The notes under the pieces are model-generated. The model saw only the letters and a list, made by a program, of their open reading frames with translations. It was not told the DNA's origin and ran no database searches. DNA of 64,000 nucleotides from the NCBI RefSeq assembly GCF_024979295.1, contig NZ_JANLCJ010000001.1, positions 310,001 through 374,000 of the forward strand. Direction: 5' to 3'. The DNA comes from Herbiconiux daphne (GTDB lineage: Bacteria; Actinomycetota; Actinomycetes; Actinomycetales; Microbacteriaceae). Shown here in pieces: positions 1 to 8,444 of the stretch (positions are counted from its first letter, which is position 1; each line of letters opens with the position of its first letter). The position numbers and the translations under genes were made by a program.

Positions 1-174
1 CGGGTGCACCCAGAACGTCTCTCGCCCAGAGCCCTCAGCTGGCTCGTGGCGGAGCGAGAGGGCGACGCCGCGGCCGTTGCGCAACTCGGTCAGAATGATG
101 ACCTTCAGATGGGCTAACGCCCGGTCGTCGATCTGTGTCATGAACCCGGTGGGTCCGATATAGAGATAGCCCAT
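1..174 (-). CDS. DUF7882-like small protein, C-terminus off the window
   Basis: The reverse strand reads from an ATG at 174 and runs off the left edge after 58 codons. It opens MGYLYIGPTG, continues with DDRALAHLKVIILTEL, and reaches GSGRETFWVHP at the edge. The same landmarks occur in three other proteins here (32709-33038, 33568-33888, 51599-51946). I recall this ~105-residue Microbacteriaceae family as DUF7882, often mis-named ATP-dependent DNA ligase; no ligase motif is visible. Function is unknown. The start is supported by the shared MG(Y/F/H)L opening. Confidence 0.75.
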   Translation of the reverse strand, partial: MGYLYIGPTGFMTQIDDRALAHLKVIILTELRNGRGVALSLRHEPAEGSGRETFWVHP

Positions 175-346
175 GAAAAATCCGCCTGGATGGTTATGAG
201 AAACCAAGGCGAATGACCGTCTTAATAACTCGGTGGATGCCCCCGAGATCGAGAGCCGCGATTACCGATACAAGTTCCACAATTGCCTGTGATGCACGCC
301 ACAGCAACCGCCGCAAGGGGACTTGACATCGACTCCCACAGCTCGG

Positions 347-372
347 GTTTGTTGATTGTCGACGTCGGGTTA
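347..372 (+). promoter_or_regulatory. SigB-like general-stress promoter of csbD
   Basis: GTTTGT at 347-352 and GGGTTA at 367-372 are separated by 14 bases. This is close to the Bacillus SigB consensus (GTTT, 12-14 bases, GGGTAT). It lies about 85 bases upstream of a csbD homologue, and csbD is SigB-controlled in Bacillus. The assignment is by eye and rests on analogy; actinobacterial SigB-type factors recognise similar elements. Confidence 0.4.
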
Positions 373-455
373 GCGCTGTGTGGCGTCATGACGGGCGGGG
401 GAGCATGGTGGTTAGTGGTGCCGCAGTCGCGGTCCAGATGACGGGAGGTGCCCTG

Positions 456-629
456 ATGGGTGCAGACGACAAGATCAAGAACGCCGCTGAGGATCTGGGT
501 GGTAAGGCGAAGGAAGCCTTCGGTAAGGCCACCAACGATGACTCCAAAGTCGCGGAGGGCAAAGGCGATCAGGCCAGTGCCGATGTGAAGAAGGCTGGCG
601 AGAACGTGAAGGACGCGTTCAAGAACTAG
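456..629 (+). CDS. CsbD family general stress protein
   Basis: A 57-residue, highly charged, soluble protein with the CsbD pattern: DDKIKNAAEDLGGKAKEAFG followed by lysine/alanine-rich helices and no hydrophobic segment. CsbD-like proteins are small general stress proteins of unknown biochemical role. The ATG at 456 is preferred over an upstream in-frame start because GGGAGG lies at 442-447 with suitable spacing and the family begins here. It is followed by a strong hairpin shared with the convergent operon on the other strand. Confidence 0.88.
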   Translation: MGADDKIKNAAEDLGGKAKEAFGKATNDDSKVAEGKGDQASADVKKAGENVKDAFKN

Positions 630-644
630 TTGCGCGGTCAGCGC

Positions 645-679
645 AAAAAGGCCCACCCCGATGATGGGGCGGGCCTTTT
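645..679. terminator. Bidirectional intrinsic terminator between convergent genes
   Basis: AAAAGGCCC at the left arm and GGGCCTTTT at the right arm, with inner CCCC/GGGG pairing, form a stem flanked by A-rich and T-rich ends. It sits 15 bases after the csbD stop and 20 bases after the end of the convergent gene, so it can serve both. Confidence 0.8.
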
Positions 680-699
680 CTCGTAGGTGTGTCGGTCAC

Positions 700-1299
700 C
701 TAGTCCTGGGTGGGAGGGAGTGTGTCCCGTTGGTCGACGGCGACGCGTTCTTTCTGGACGTCGGCGGTGACCTGGTGCTGCTCGGTGACGGTTGTGGTCT
801 CGAGGTGCACTTTAGCCACGGGCACCTTCTCTTTTGACACGACGAGTCGCTCCTCCCAGAGCACACGGTCGTCATCGAGTTCCTGCGTCGGGGCGGCGCG
901 GTCGGGTGCGGTGCCGTGGTCGACTTCGCGGTCCCTGTCAGTTTCCAGGTCGTCGGTCACGGCTGGGGGTGCGTCAGTTGCTGTCGGCGGCTCGCCCGAG
1001 TAGTGCCGGGTAAGTTCTTGCTCCTGCTCCGTGTCGAGGCCTTTGTCGCCATCGGGTCGGGGAGCGTTCTTGACGAGGTCCTTGTCGTAGGGGACGTAGA
1101 CGTCGTCGTGCTCCCAGGTGGCCTCGTGCAGCGGTACATACGTGGTGTGCCGGCCAAGCGCCCCGACGTGGACTTCGGCCCAGGTGGGATGCCCGTCGGT
1201 GGCGTCGACGAACACCTGGCTGATGCGTCCGATCTTTTCCTCGTCGGTGCCGTAGAGGGTGGCGCCGACGATGCTCTGAATGTTCGCAGAAGGAAGCAT
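700..1299 (-). CDS. PRC-barrel and DUF2382 stress protein, copy 1
   Basis: A 199-residue soluble protein. The first ~80 residues form a PRC-barrel-like domain (GATLYGTDEEKIGRISQVFV, then a hydrophobic strand and VPYDKDLVKNAPR). A linker rich in D, T and P leads to a DUF2382/YsnF-type C-terminus with alternating charged strands (EERLVVSKEKVPVAKVHLET). The ATG at 1299 has GGGCGG upstream; a GTG at 1308 would overlap the end of the preceding gene at 1305. Copy 2 is at 2002-2784. The family is linked to stress; no catalytic role is known. Confidence 0.85.
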   Translation of the reverse strand: MLPSANIQSIVGATLYGTDEEKIGRISQVFVDATDGHPTWAEVHVGALGRHTTYVPLHEATWEHDDVYVPYDKDLVKNAPRPDGDKGLDTEQEQELTRHYSGEPPTATDAPPAVTDDLETDRDREVDHGTAPDRAAPTQELDDDRVLWEERLVVSKEKVPVAKVHLETTTVTEQHQVTADVQKERVAVDQRDTLPPTQD

Positions 1300-1304
1300 C
1301 CGGG

Positions 1305-1979
1305 TCACCGCCCGAGGCCGGCGCGGTCGACCTTGCGGTGGAACCGCATTCCGGCCGCCCCGCCAAGGAGCGCGCCGGCGAGGCTGGCAAGGGCGAGAAC
1401 GATGGCGGTGATGATGCCGGTGGTGGTGAGGGCGCCCTCGTTGATGGGGATGCGGGGGAAGCTGTTGAGGTTCCCGAGCAGGTTGAACTGGCTGCCGGCG
1501 ATCGCGCCGATGATGGCCACGACGATGGCGATGACGACCGCCCACAACCACACGGCCAGTCCCTGCTTGACGCCGTCGAAGCGGGCCATCCGGCCGGCGA
1601 CGTAACCGCCGGCGAAGTAGGACACCAGCAGCACCACGACGAGAGCGATAGCGCCGATGATCCCGATGGTGGTGGTGTCGCCTTCGTCGAGGTTCTGGCC
1701 GTTGTCGGTGACGCCGAGACCGATGGCGGCGCCGGTGGCTGCGAGGAGGGCGGTGAGGATGACGCCGGTTCCGGTAGCGGTCAGCCAGCCGAAGAACGCG
1801 GACCCGAACTTGAACCCGCCGAACTTCTCTTTCTCCCGGCCGACGACTTCCTCGCGAAGTGTGCTGCGCTCCTCGAGCGGAACCGAACCCCCGGCCGGAA
1901 CCGACCCACCGGTGGCGGGAACGGACCCGCGTGGCGGGGTGGTGCGGTCGGGGTTGGTGTTGTCGTTCGTCATCGTCAT
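1305..1979 (-). CDS. Integral membrane protein between two PRC-barrel genes
   Basis: A 224-residue protein with a hydrophilic, proline-rich N-terminus of about 65 residues containing three near-repeats of the type GGSVPA, then four hydrophobic segments. The segments have glycine-rich packing (for example VSYFAGGYVAGRMARFDG), as in small YrzE/DUF-type membrane proteins. It is transcribed between PRC-barrel genes, with short gaps suggesting one operon 2784 to 700. No enzymatic motif is seen; a membrane anchor for stress-related partners is only a guess. Confidence 0.8.
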   Translation of the reverse strand: MTMTNDNTNPDRTTPPRGSVPATGGSVPAGGSVPLEERSTLREEVVGREKEKFGGFKFGSAFFGWLTATGTGVILTALLAATGAAIGLGVTDNGQNLDEGDTTTIGIIGAIALVVVLLVSYFAGGYVAGRMARFDGVKQGLAVWLWAVVIAIVVAIIGAIAGSQFNLLGNLNSFPRIPINEGALTTTGIITAIVLALASLAGALLGGAAGMRFHRKVDRAGLGR

Positions 1980-2001
1980 GCCCTCCTTCGCAGCGTCGGG
2001 A

Positions 2002-2784
2002 TCAGATCCGCGGCGCGGTGCCGTCGGTGTTCGTGGTGCCTGAGGTGGTGTCGCCGTCGATGTCGATGCGTTCCTTGCGGACGTCGCCGGTGACGGTCTC
2101 CTGCTCGGTGACCGTCTCGGTGTCCAAACGCACGCGTTCGACCGGGACGGCTTCGGTGTCGGTGATCACCCGGTCGCCGGTGAGGACAACCTCGTGCTCC
2201 TCTTCGCTGATCGCGGGCCCGTCGAGGGCGTCTCCGATGTTGCCGTCGGTGATGGGCTCGGTGACGACCCGCACCTCCTCGTGGCTGACAGGGACGGTGA
2301 CGGTCTCCTGCTCGGTGACGACGTACTTGTGCAGGCGGGCCCGCCCGGTCTCGACTCGTTCGGTGCCGACACGGAGGTGCTCCTCCGAGCGGGTGATCGC
2401 ATCGTCCGTGTTCGGGCCCGAAGTGTCGTGCCCGACAGTGGTGTCGGTGGGGCTGTCGTAGTCGGCCGATCCGGCGTTGTAGCCGTAGTAGGTGTAGAGG
2501 TTGTCGGTGTCGTTCTGGTCGAGTTCGCCGTCGGTGTCGACGCGGGGGGCGTCTTTGACGAAGTCCTTCTCGTAGGGCACGCGCACGTCGTCGCCGTCCC
2601 AGTTCGCTTCGGTGGCCGGCACAAACGATTCGCCGGTGCCGAACAGGCCGGTTTTCACGGTGATCCAGGCGGCGCCTCCGGTGGCGGGGTCGAGGAAGAC
2701 TTGGCCGACGGAGCCGATCTTGTCGCCGTCGTTGTCGTAAACGGTGGCGCCGGTGAGAGCGTCGAGCCTGCTGCTGTCGATCAT
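2002..2784 (-). CDS. PRC-barrel and DUF2382 stress protein, copy 2
   Basis: A 260-residue soluble acidic protein. Residues 1-85 are PRC-barrel-like (TGATVYDNDGDKIGSVGQVF ... VPYEKDFVKDAPRV). Residues ~130-245 match the DUF2382/YsnF pattern with repeated strands such as HKYVVTEQETVTVPVSHEEV and RVRLDTETVTEQETV. ATG at 2784 has an AGAAGGAGAA-type ribosome site just upstream. It probably leads the operon that continues through the membrane protein to copy 1. Related to copy 1 in domain order but with a longer C-terminal domain. Confidence 0.88.
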   Translation of the reverse strand: MIDSSRLDALTGATVYDNDGDKIGSVGQVFLDPATGGAAWITVKTGLFGTGESFVPATEANWDGDDVRVPYEKDFVKDAPRVDTDGELDQNDTDNLYTYYGYNAGSADYDSPTDTTVGHDTSGPNTDDAITRSEEHLRVGTERVETGRARLHKYVVTEQETVTVPVSHEEVRVVTEPITDGNIGDALDGPAISEEEHEVVLTGDRVITDTEAVPVERVRLDTETVTEQETVTGDVRKERIDIDGDTTSGTTNTDGTAPRI

Positions 2785-2920
2785 GGCATTCTCCTTCTCG
2801 AGTGTTCATTCCCACTGACGTGGGCATGTTCTTCAGTGAGCCACCGAAACCGGTTCCCACAGCCGGGTTCACATCCCCGGCTGGCAGGCATAGACTGCCG
2901 GTCCGCGGGTGAACGGCGGG

Positions 2921-3970
2921 TTACTCGCCGTGTTGCTGGCGGATGCGGCGTCCTTCCTCAATGTCTTTCTGCTCCTTCGCGGCGATCTTGTCGCTTTTCT
3001 TCGTGTCGCGCGGCGGAAGCTGAATGTCTTCCTCGGCGGCGATGCCGGCCTGGAGTTGGCGGCCGCGCTCGAGTTCGGCGTCGAATTCGGCGCCGAAGAG
3101 GATGGCGTTGTTCACGATCCAGAGCCAGAGCAGGAAGATCACGACGCCGGCGAGGGAGCCGTAGTTCTTGTCGTAGTTGGAGAAGTTCGCGACGTAGAAC
3201 CCGAACGCCACGGTCGCGATCGCCAGGACTATGAGGGCGAGGAGGGCTCCCATGCTCATCCACCGGAACTTCGGCTGCTTCGCATTCGGGGTGGCGTAGT
3301 ACAGGATCGCCAGGATCAGCACGAGCACTAGAGCGAGCACCGGCCATTTCGCGATCGACCACACCACTGTGGCGGTCTCGCCGATGCCGAGGGCGGAGCC
3401 GACTGCATCGGCGACGGGTCCGGACACGACGAGGATGATGGCGGCGATCACGATGAGCACGAGCGCGATGACGGTGACGAGCAGCTGCACGGGCTTCAGC
3501 TTCCAGAACGGGCGGCCTTCCTCGATCTCGTAGATGCGGTTCATGGCCCGACTGAACGCGGTTACGTAACCGGACGCCGACCAGATGGCGACAACGAGCC
3601 CGCTGATGAGGGCGAAGCCGGCGGCGGGGGAGGATGCGAATTGCTCGATGGGGCCGCGGATGATGTCGGCCGTGCCGCCCGGGGCGACGTCGTCGACAAT
3701 GCCGAGGATCGCGTTCGAGGCGGCCTGCCCCTGCCCGACGACGCCGAGGAGCGAGAAGATCGCGATGAGGGCGGGGAACAGGGCGAGGACGGCGTAGTAG
3801 GTGAGGCTCGCGGCGATGTCAGTGCACTGGTCGGCCGAGAACTCCCGGGCTGTCTTTTTCAGCACATACACCCAGGAGCGTTTCTTCAGGTCGGTGGGGC
3901 CGTCGGCCTTCCTGGCGTCGTCGGGGTCTGGGGCGTTCTTGTTGACCCTCTGGGAGGCGTCGGTGCTCAT
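2921..3970 (-). CDS. YihY/virulence factor BrkB family membrane protein
   Basis: A 349-residue inner-membrane protein. It shows the YihY hallmarks: FSADQCTDIAASLTYYAVLA near residue 50, ALFPALIAIFSLLG, IWSASGYVTAFSRAMNRIYE, and a late LWLWIVNNAILFGAEFDAEL. About six hydrophobic helices are flanked by charged termini. The ATG at 3970 is chosen because AAGGA lies 8 bases upstream; a longer in-frame start at 4051 lacks family similarity. The family was once called ribonuclease BN in error; its role is unclear. Confidence 0.92.
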   Translation of the reverse strand: MSTDASQRVNKNAPDPDDARKADGPTDLKKRSWVYVLKKTAREFSADQCTDIAASLTYYAVLALFPALIAIFSLLGVVGQGQAASNAILGIVDDVAPGGTADIIRGPIEQFASSPAAGFALISGLVVAIWSASGYVTAFSRAMNRIYEIEEGRPFWKLKPVQLLVTVIALVLIVIAAIILVVSGPVADAVGSALGIGETATVVWSIAKWPVLALVLVLILAILYYATPNAKQPKFRWMSMGALLALIVLAIATVAFGFYVANFSNYDKNYGSLAGVVIFLLWLWIVNNAILFGAEFDAELERGRQLQAGIAAEEDIQLPPRDTKKSDKIAAKEQKDIEEGRRIRQQHGE

Positions 3971-4078
3971 CAGGAGTCCTTCGGTTCGAGATCCGGGGTG
4001 GGCGTGTGGTCGAGGAGGCAGAACGGCGGTGGTGCGAGGGGGCCCCCGCATCCACCGCCGTCCGGGGAGTGACTACCG

Positions 4079-4654
4079 TCAGCTGTTCTGGACGGTGTCT
4101 TTCGACTGCTGCGCCTGGTCCTTGACCTCGTCAGCAGCCGAGGTGGCCTCGGACTTGACGTTGTCGACGGCGCCGGTCGCGGCGTCCTTCACTGCGGCGG
4201 CGGCGTCCTGGGCGGGCTCCTTGAGGTTCTGGCCGACCTCCTTGGCCGCGTCCGTCGCCTGCTCGATGAGGGGCTGCGCCTTGTCCTTGAGGTCGGAGGC
4301 GACTTCCTTCTCCTTCGTCGACGCCGGGATCAGCGACGCCGCCAGAAGGCCGACACCGAACGCGATCAGACCCACCGCGAGCGGGTTGCCCTCCGCCTTC
4401 GCCTTCGCCGTGCTCGCGGCATCGGAGACTGCCCCGGCAGCCGAGGAGCCCTTGTCCGACAGCGACGAGTGAGCGTCGTCGGCGACGCCGAACACGCGGT
4501 CCTTCACCGACCCGACGGCGCCCTTGACCTTGTCGGTCTGACGTCCGACGATCTTCGAGGGGGTGACCTTGTCGGCCAGGGCGTCGACGTCGCCGCCGAG
4601 CTCGGCGCGGGTGGCCTCGATGCGGGCACGGATCTCTTCAGGTGAATCAGTCAT
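4079..4654 (-). CDS. DUF3618 domain-containing membrane-anchored protein
   Basis: A 191-residue protein opening SPEEIRARIEATRAELGGDVDALADKV, the DUF3618 signature helix (quoted in two parts of the same run: EIRARIEATRAEL and DVDALADKV). One hydrophobic segment (LAVGLIAFGVGLLAASLIP) lies near residue 110, followed by alanine/lysine/aspartate-rich LEA-like helices. It is the last gene of a three-gene operon (5774 to 4079); its ATG overlaps the preceding stop by 4 bases. Likely a membrane-surface stress protein. Confidence 0.87.
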   Translation of the reverse strand: MTDSPEEIRARIEATRAELGGDVDALADKVTPSKIVGRQTDKVKGAVGSVKDRVFGVADDAHSSLSDKGSSAAGAVSDAASTAKAKAEGNPLAVGLIAFGVGLLAASLIPASTKEKEVASDLKDKAQPLIEQATDAAKEVGQNLKEPAQDAAAAVKDAATGAVDNVKSEATSAADEVKDQAQQSKDTVQNS

Positions 4655-5067
4655 CGGTTCTCCTCATTTCGCTTCAATGTCTCAGGGATCTTCTTCAGAG
4701 ATTCGACGGTCTTAGGTGCGCCGTTAACCTCTTTGAGCTGCTTCTTGCCGACCAGGAACAGGATCAGCGCGATGATCGCCCAGATCAGGGCCACGACCAC
4801 GCCGGACCAGCCGCCGCCGATCAGGGTGCCGAGCGCCCACCACAGGGCGATCGACAGGAACAGGATCACCATGCTCGCCGCGTAACCGGCGCCACCGAGC
4901 ATCCCCGCACCCTTCCCGGCACGGGTCGCGGACTGCTTCAACTCGGCCTTCGCGAGCTCGAGCTCCTGCCGCATCAGCGTGGAGAGGTCTTTCGTGACCT
5001 CACCGAGCAGATCGCCGAGCGACGTGTTCGCCGCTTTCTGCTCAGACGGTGTGTAGTCGTCAGTCAT
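4651..5067 (-). CDS. Phage holin family / actinobacterial holin-X type protein
   Basis: A 138-residue protein. An N-terminal amphipathic region (LGEVTKDLSTLMRQELELAK) is followed by two close hydrophobic helices near residues 55-115 and a charged tail (KKQLKEVNGAPKTVESLKK). This is the DUF1469/holin-X layout common in actinobacterial stress operons and is not evidence of a prophage. It overlaps both neighbours by 4 bases (ATGA), so translation of the three genes is probably coupled. Confidence 0.87.
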   Translation of the reverse strand: MTDDYTPSEQKAANTSLGDLLGEVTKDLSTLMRQELELAKAELKQSATRAGKGAGMLGGAGYAASMVILFLSIALWWALGTLIGGGWSGVVVALIWAIIALILFLVGKKQLKEVNGAPKTVESLKKIPETLKRNEENR

Positions 5068-5774
5068 CGCGGGTACTCATCTCCCGGCAGCGTGTACCCG
5101 TCATCGTTCAGGGTCGAGGCCCGCTCGGTGTAGAGAGGAGTCTCATCCACCAGTCCCGGGGCGGCGACCGGCGGGTCCACCACGGGGGGAGGGGTCACCA
5201 CGGGGGCAGTGGTAGCGGCGGACGGTGCGGATGCTTCGGCTTCCTTCTCGTCCGCAGCTGCGGCGGCGAGTGACCGGGTGAGACGGCCCGCGACAACGCC
5301 CGCGATCGCCGCGACGGCAATGAAGGTTCCGGGCTTGCGCCGCGCGTACGCCTTGACCTCGTTCAGCAACGAACCGGGGTCGCGGCCGTCGAGCCAGGAC
5401 GCGGCGCTGCCGGCACGGTCAGAGACCTGGCGCACCAGATCCGAGGCGAGGCCCTGCTGGTCCGAGTTGCTCGCCATCGAGCCGAACTCGTCACCGATCG
5501 ACCGCAGCCCGGATGCGACGCGCTGCTGCTGCACGCCCGCCTGCTCCTTCAGCTCGGACGTGGTCTGGGCATAGAGGTCCTTTGCCTGGGACTTGGCCTC
5601 GTGCGCGACGTTCTTCGCCTCGTCCTTGGCGGTCCCCGCGACGTTGCTCGCCTGCTCGGTGGCAGTGTCCTTCAGGTTGGCGGCCTCCTGTTTAGCGGTG
5701 TCGACTTTCCCCTGGTCATCGTTCGCACCGGGCTCGAAGCCGCTCGGCGGCACAGGAACATAACTTTCCGACAT
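5064..5774 (-). CDS. LEA-like helical protein with one membrane segment
   Basis: A 236-residue protein, first gene of the operon. Residues 25-95 are rich in A, K, E, D and Q with LEA-like heptad character (TAKDEAKNVAHEAKSQAKDL). A short hydrophobic helix (FIAVAAIAGVVAGRL) sits near residue 155, and the tail is P/V/D-rich. The family recalls membrane-tethered desiccation proteins found next to DUF3618 and holin-X genes. The ATG at 5774 has AGGAAAG upstream. No enzymatic motif is seen. Confidence 0.8.
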   Translation of the reverse strand: MSESYVPVPPSGFEPGANDDQGKVDTAKQEAANLKDTATEQASNVAGTAKDEAKNVAHEAKSQAKDLYAQTTSELKEQAGVQQQRVASGLRSIGDEFGSMASNSDQQGLASDLVRQVSDRAGSAASWLDGRDPGSLLNEVKAYARRKPGTFIAVAAIAGVVAGRLTRSLAAAAADEKEAEASAPSAATTAPVVTPPPVVDPPVAAPGLVDETPLYTERASTLNDDGYTLPGDEYPR

Positions 5775-5951
5775 AGTCTTTCCTCTCGATCACCGACCAA
5801 CACGACCGGTGAATCCGAGCCAACTCGCAAAATCCAATTCCGCACGCGGCTTGACACCTGTTCTGGGTTGGAGTTGACTACCCGCTCGCAACGCACGAAA
5901 GCCCAAGCGCTCTCCGAACCGTCAACCGTGAGGCAGTGGGATGGTGGTGAC

Positions 5952-7106
5952 ATGACTGCAGACGAACCCATCACCCCCACACCCGTGCCGCCTGACACGA
6001 AACGGCCCCGGCCCACGATCCGTGAGCTGTTGACCGATCGGTTGGGTGAAGTCGGCATCCGGAGCGCACAGATCCTGCTCGGGCTCACCCTCGCTGCCGT
6101 GATTGTGTTCGCACTCGTACAACTGAAGCTCGTGGTCATCCCCGTGTTGATCGCCCTCATCCTGGCGGCCTCACTATCACCGGTGATTCGATGGATGAGG
6201 CGCCGCGGCCTGCCCGCGATGGTCGCTACCTGGGTCACCCTCATCGGCGGCATTGTCGTGTTCGGCGGCATCGTCACCCTCATCGTGTTCGCTGTCCGCG
6301 GGCAATGGGATGACCTCTCCAGCTCCGCCGTCGAAGGCATCGACCACATCGGCGACTTCCTGCAATCGGGGGCACTCCCGATCGAGCAGTCTCAACTCGA
6401 CAACGCCCGCGACGCTCTCACCGGATTCGTCACCAGCAGCCAATTCGGCACCGGCGCCCTCGCCGGCGTCTCCGTCGCCGCCGAACTCATCACCGGCGCC
6501 CTACTGGCCGTCGTGGTGCTGTTCTTCTTCCTCAAAGACGGGGGCCGCATCTGGGCGTTCTTCCTCCGCCCGTTCCACGGCCGAAGCCTTGCCCGAGGTC
6601 ACCGCATCGGCGCCACCGCCGTGCGAACCCTCGGCGGGTATGTGCGCGGAACGGCGATCATCGCGTTCGTCGACGCTGCCGGAATCGGCATCGGACTCAG
6701 CATCCTGCAGGTGCCGCTCGCGCTGCCGCTGGCGGTCATCGTGTTCATCGGCGCGTTCATCCCCATCGTCGGCGCAACCGTCGCGGGCATCCTCGCCGCT
6801 CTCGTCGCTCTCGTCGCCAACGGCCCCGTCGCTGCGCTGATCGTGGTGGGCATCGTGATCCTGGTCAACCAACTCGAGGGCAACTTCCTGCAACCGGTCG
6901 TGCAGGCCCGCTCGCTGAAGCTGCACCCCCTGGTCATCCTGGTGGCGCTGACGGCCGGCACCATCCTCGGCGGAATCGTCGGCGCCGTGCTGTCAGTCCC
7001 GATCGCCGCCGTCGCGTGGGCAATCGTGAAAGCCTGGAATGCCCCCGACGAGGCCGCACCACCATTCGCGGAGCCCTCCGCCGACGAGATCGCTCAAGGC
7101 GACTAG
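5952..7106 (+). CDS. AI-2E family transporter (PerM/YdiK-like)
   Basis: A 384-residue integral membrane protein with the AI-2E pattern: LGLTLAAVIVFALVQLKLVV, then IPVLIALILAASLSPVIRWM, and C-terminal helices containing FIPIVGATVAGILAAL and LEGNFLQPVVQARSLKLHPL. About eight helices are present. Despite the family name, most members have no proven autoinducer role; some act as ion antiporters. ATG at 5952 is preceded by GGTGGTGA. It is divergent from the LEA/holin/DUF3618 operon. Confidence 0.92.
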   Translation: MTADEPITPTPVPPDTKRPRPTIRELLTDRLGEVGIRSAQILLGLTLAAVIVFALVQLKLVVIPVLIALILAASLSPVIRWMRRRGLPAMVATWVTLIGGIVVFGGIVTLIVFAVRGQWDDLSSSAVEGIDHIGDFLQSGALPIEQSQLDNARDALTGFVTSSQFGTGALAGVSVAAELITGALLAVVVLFFFLKDGGRIWAFFLRPFHGRSLARGHRIGATAVRTLGGYVRGTAIIAFVDAAGIGIGLSILQVPLALPLAVIVFIGAFIPIVGATVAGILAALVALVANGPVAALIVVGIVILVNQLEGNFLQPVVQARSLKLHPLVILVALTAGTILGGIVGAVLSVPIAAVAWAIVKAWNAPDEAAPPFAEPSADEIAQGD

Positions 7107-7338
7107 CCGCGCTGCCGGACCGCGTCATCGCCGCACCGACCACACCCGAACCCCAGTCGCAACAGAATGGCATCCCCGAACGTAAGGTTCGCGCTCTCGC
7201 CCTTCGCCACGGGGGCGCCACGCGCGCGTGCGCCTTCACCCGTCGAATAGCAAGCCCACGTCGCGCGAGACCCGTGCGCGTACGATGGGCTTAGAGACGT
7301 CACCGTGGCGCAAGCACAACGCGTCAACAGGAGTTGAG

Positions 7339-7599
7339 ATGGTCACAGTCTGGGTCGATATCGAACGGTACGGCCTGCGAGACGGTACCGACTCCGCGCA
7401 ACTGCAACGCGACGTCACCGCGGCCACACGCGACGGAGGCGGATTCGTGCAGCTCACTCAAACAGGCCACGACGTCGCTGTTCTCATTACCCCGGCGATG
7501 CACGTCTCCATCCACGACATTCCCATCCACCACATCGACGCTGACACGGGGCCGTGGAGCGACCTCGCATTCCTCGACTTCGACGACTACCCGGCCTGA
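7339..7599 (+). CDS. Small protein of a three-member paralogous family, copy 1
   Basis: An 86-residue protein, ATG at 7339 behind CAGGAG. It has a basic/acidic N-terminal half (DVTAATRDGGGFVQLTQTG), the core VAVLITPAMHVSIHDIPI, and the acidic ending LAFLDFDDYPA. Proteins at 32239-32490 and 37970-38251 share the same layout: GG(A/D)-(F/I)V, then (V/I)L(V/I)(T/S)P, and a D/F/Y-rich tail. I do not recognise the family. All three lie beside stress genes. Probably cytoplasmic. Confidence 0.75.
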   Translation: MVTVWVDIERYGLRDGTDSAQLQRDVTAATRDGGGFVQLTQTGHDVAVLITPAMHVSIHDIPIHHIDADTGPWSDLAFLDFDDYPA

Positions 7600-7695
7600 C
7601 AACAGCAAGAGCCCGCCTACGGCACGGGTGGGACGTGAGTTCACGGTTCGGTCGATTACAGGGCGGGTAAGGTTCGATCGCGGTCGCGCGCTTGG

Positions 7696-7944
7696 CTACT
7701 CGCCGCGCCTGCTGAGCCGCGTCATCGCCACACCCGTGGAACCGAGCACGAGTCCCATCAGGACGGCGCCCCCACCGATCAAGAGGTTCGCGCTCTCGAG
7801 ATGTCGAACCGGGGCAGCGCCACCGGTCACCACGTACACCACGATCCACGTGCCACCAGCGAGAAGGCAGAGAGCGCCGATGGCGGTGGCGATGATACCC
7901 GCGGTGAGCAGTGCTCTGCTGTGGGGAGCCGAAGTCGGCGACAT
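7696..7944 (-). CDS. Small two-helix membrane protein
   Basis: An 82-residue protein with two hydrophobic helices (ALLTAGIIATAIGALCLLAG and LIGGGAVLMGLVLGSTGVAM) separated by a short polar loop and ending in a basic tail. No family is recognised. The ATG at 7944 (MSPTSAPHS) is preferred to an upstream in-frame ATG at 7986 because the intervening residues are basic and unlike a membrane-protein start; the ribosome site is weak either way. Confidence 0.6.
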   Translation of the reverse strand: MSPTSAPHSRALLTAGIIATAIGALCLLAGGTWIVVYVVTGGAAPVRHLESANLLIGGGAVLMGLVLGSTGVAMTRLSRRGE

Positions 7945-8096
7945 GATGCGGAGCCTACGCCGCGCCGCGCATCGATCCCAGGGCAACCCCGCCCCGCTGC
8001 AATGACTAGTGGGCTGTCGGACCTCGCCCTATCGTTGCGACGATGGAATTCGCGGGCCAAGCTCAAACCGCCCCCTACAGAAATGGACTCTTGCCC

Positions 8097-8366
8097 ATGA
8101 GCTTCATCGCCTTCCTCATCCTCGGTCTCCTCGCCGGCGCCATCGCCCGCCTCATCCTCCCCGGAAAGCAGGCCGGTGGGTGGATCATCACCCTCATCCT
8201 GGGTGTCATCGGCGCCCTGCTCGGCGGCTGGCTCGGCGGCCTGCTGTTCAACGCGAACCTCGAGGAGTTCTGGTCGCTCCAGACCTGGGCTCTCGCCATC
8301 GGCGGTTCGATCATCGTGCTACTCATCTATGGCCTCATCTTCGGCCGCAAGAACCGCCGCGCCTGA
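8097..8366 (+). CDS. GlsB/YeaQ/YmgE family stress response membrane protein
   Basis: An 89-residue protein with three glycine-rich helices: FLILGLLAGAIARLILPGKQ, GGWIITLILGVIGALLGGWL and ALAIGGSIIVLLIYGLIFG. This is the transglycosylase-associated / YeaQ pattern; the name is historical and there is no catalytic site. These proteins are commonly induced by acid, osmotic or envelope stress. The ATG at 8097 opens the conserved region. A strong terminator follows. Confidence 0.9.
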   Translation: MSFIAFLILGLLAGAIARLILPGKQAGGWIITLILGVIGALLGGWLGGLLFNANLEEFWSLQTWALAIGGSIIVLLIYGLIFGRKNRRA

Positions 8367-8377
8367 CCAGAACGCCC

Positions 8378-8415
8378 GAAGCCCCCACCCGAACACAACA
8401 CGGGTGGGGGCTTTC
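8378..8415. terminator. Intrinsic terminator
   Basis: GAAGCCCCCACCCG and CGGGTGGGGGCTTTC form a 14-bp near-perfect stem around a 9-base loop, with A-rich and T-rich flanks. It lies 12 bases after the YeaQ-type gene and 30 bases before the end of the convergent alcohol dehydrogenase, so it may serve both directions. Confidence 0.85.
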
Positions 8416-8444
8416 GCGTCCCGGCGTTCAGGCAGCAGGACGTG

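Noticed and set aside
1338..2093. Long frames on the strand opposite to the PRC-barrel and membrane genes
   Set aside because: They lack family similarity and ribosome sites and have skewed composition typical of antisense frames in high-GC DNA.
4651..5067. Holin-like gene as a prophage marker
   Set aside because: No other phage gene is nearby, and this holin-X/DUF1469 type is a standard member of actinobacterial stress operons with DUF3618 genes.
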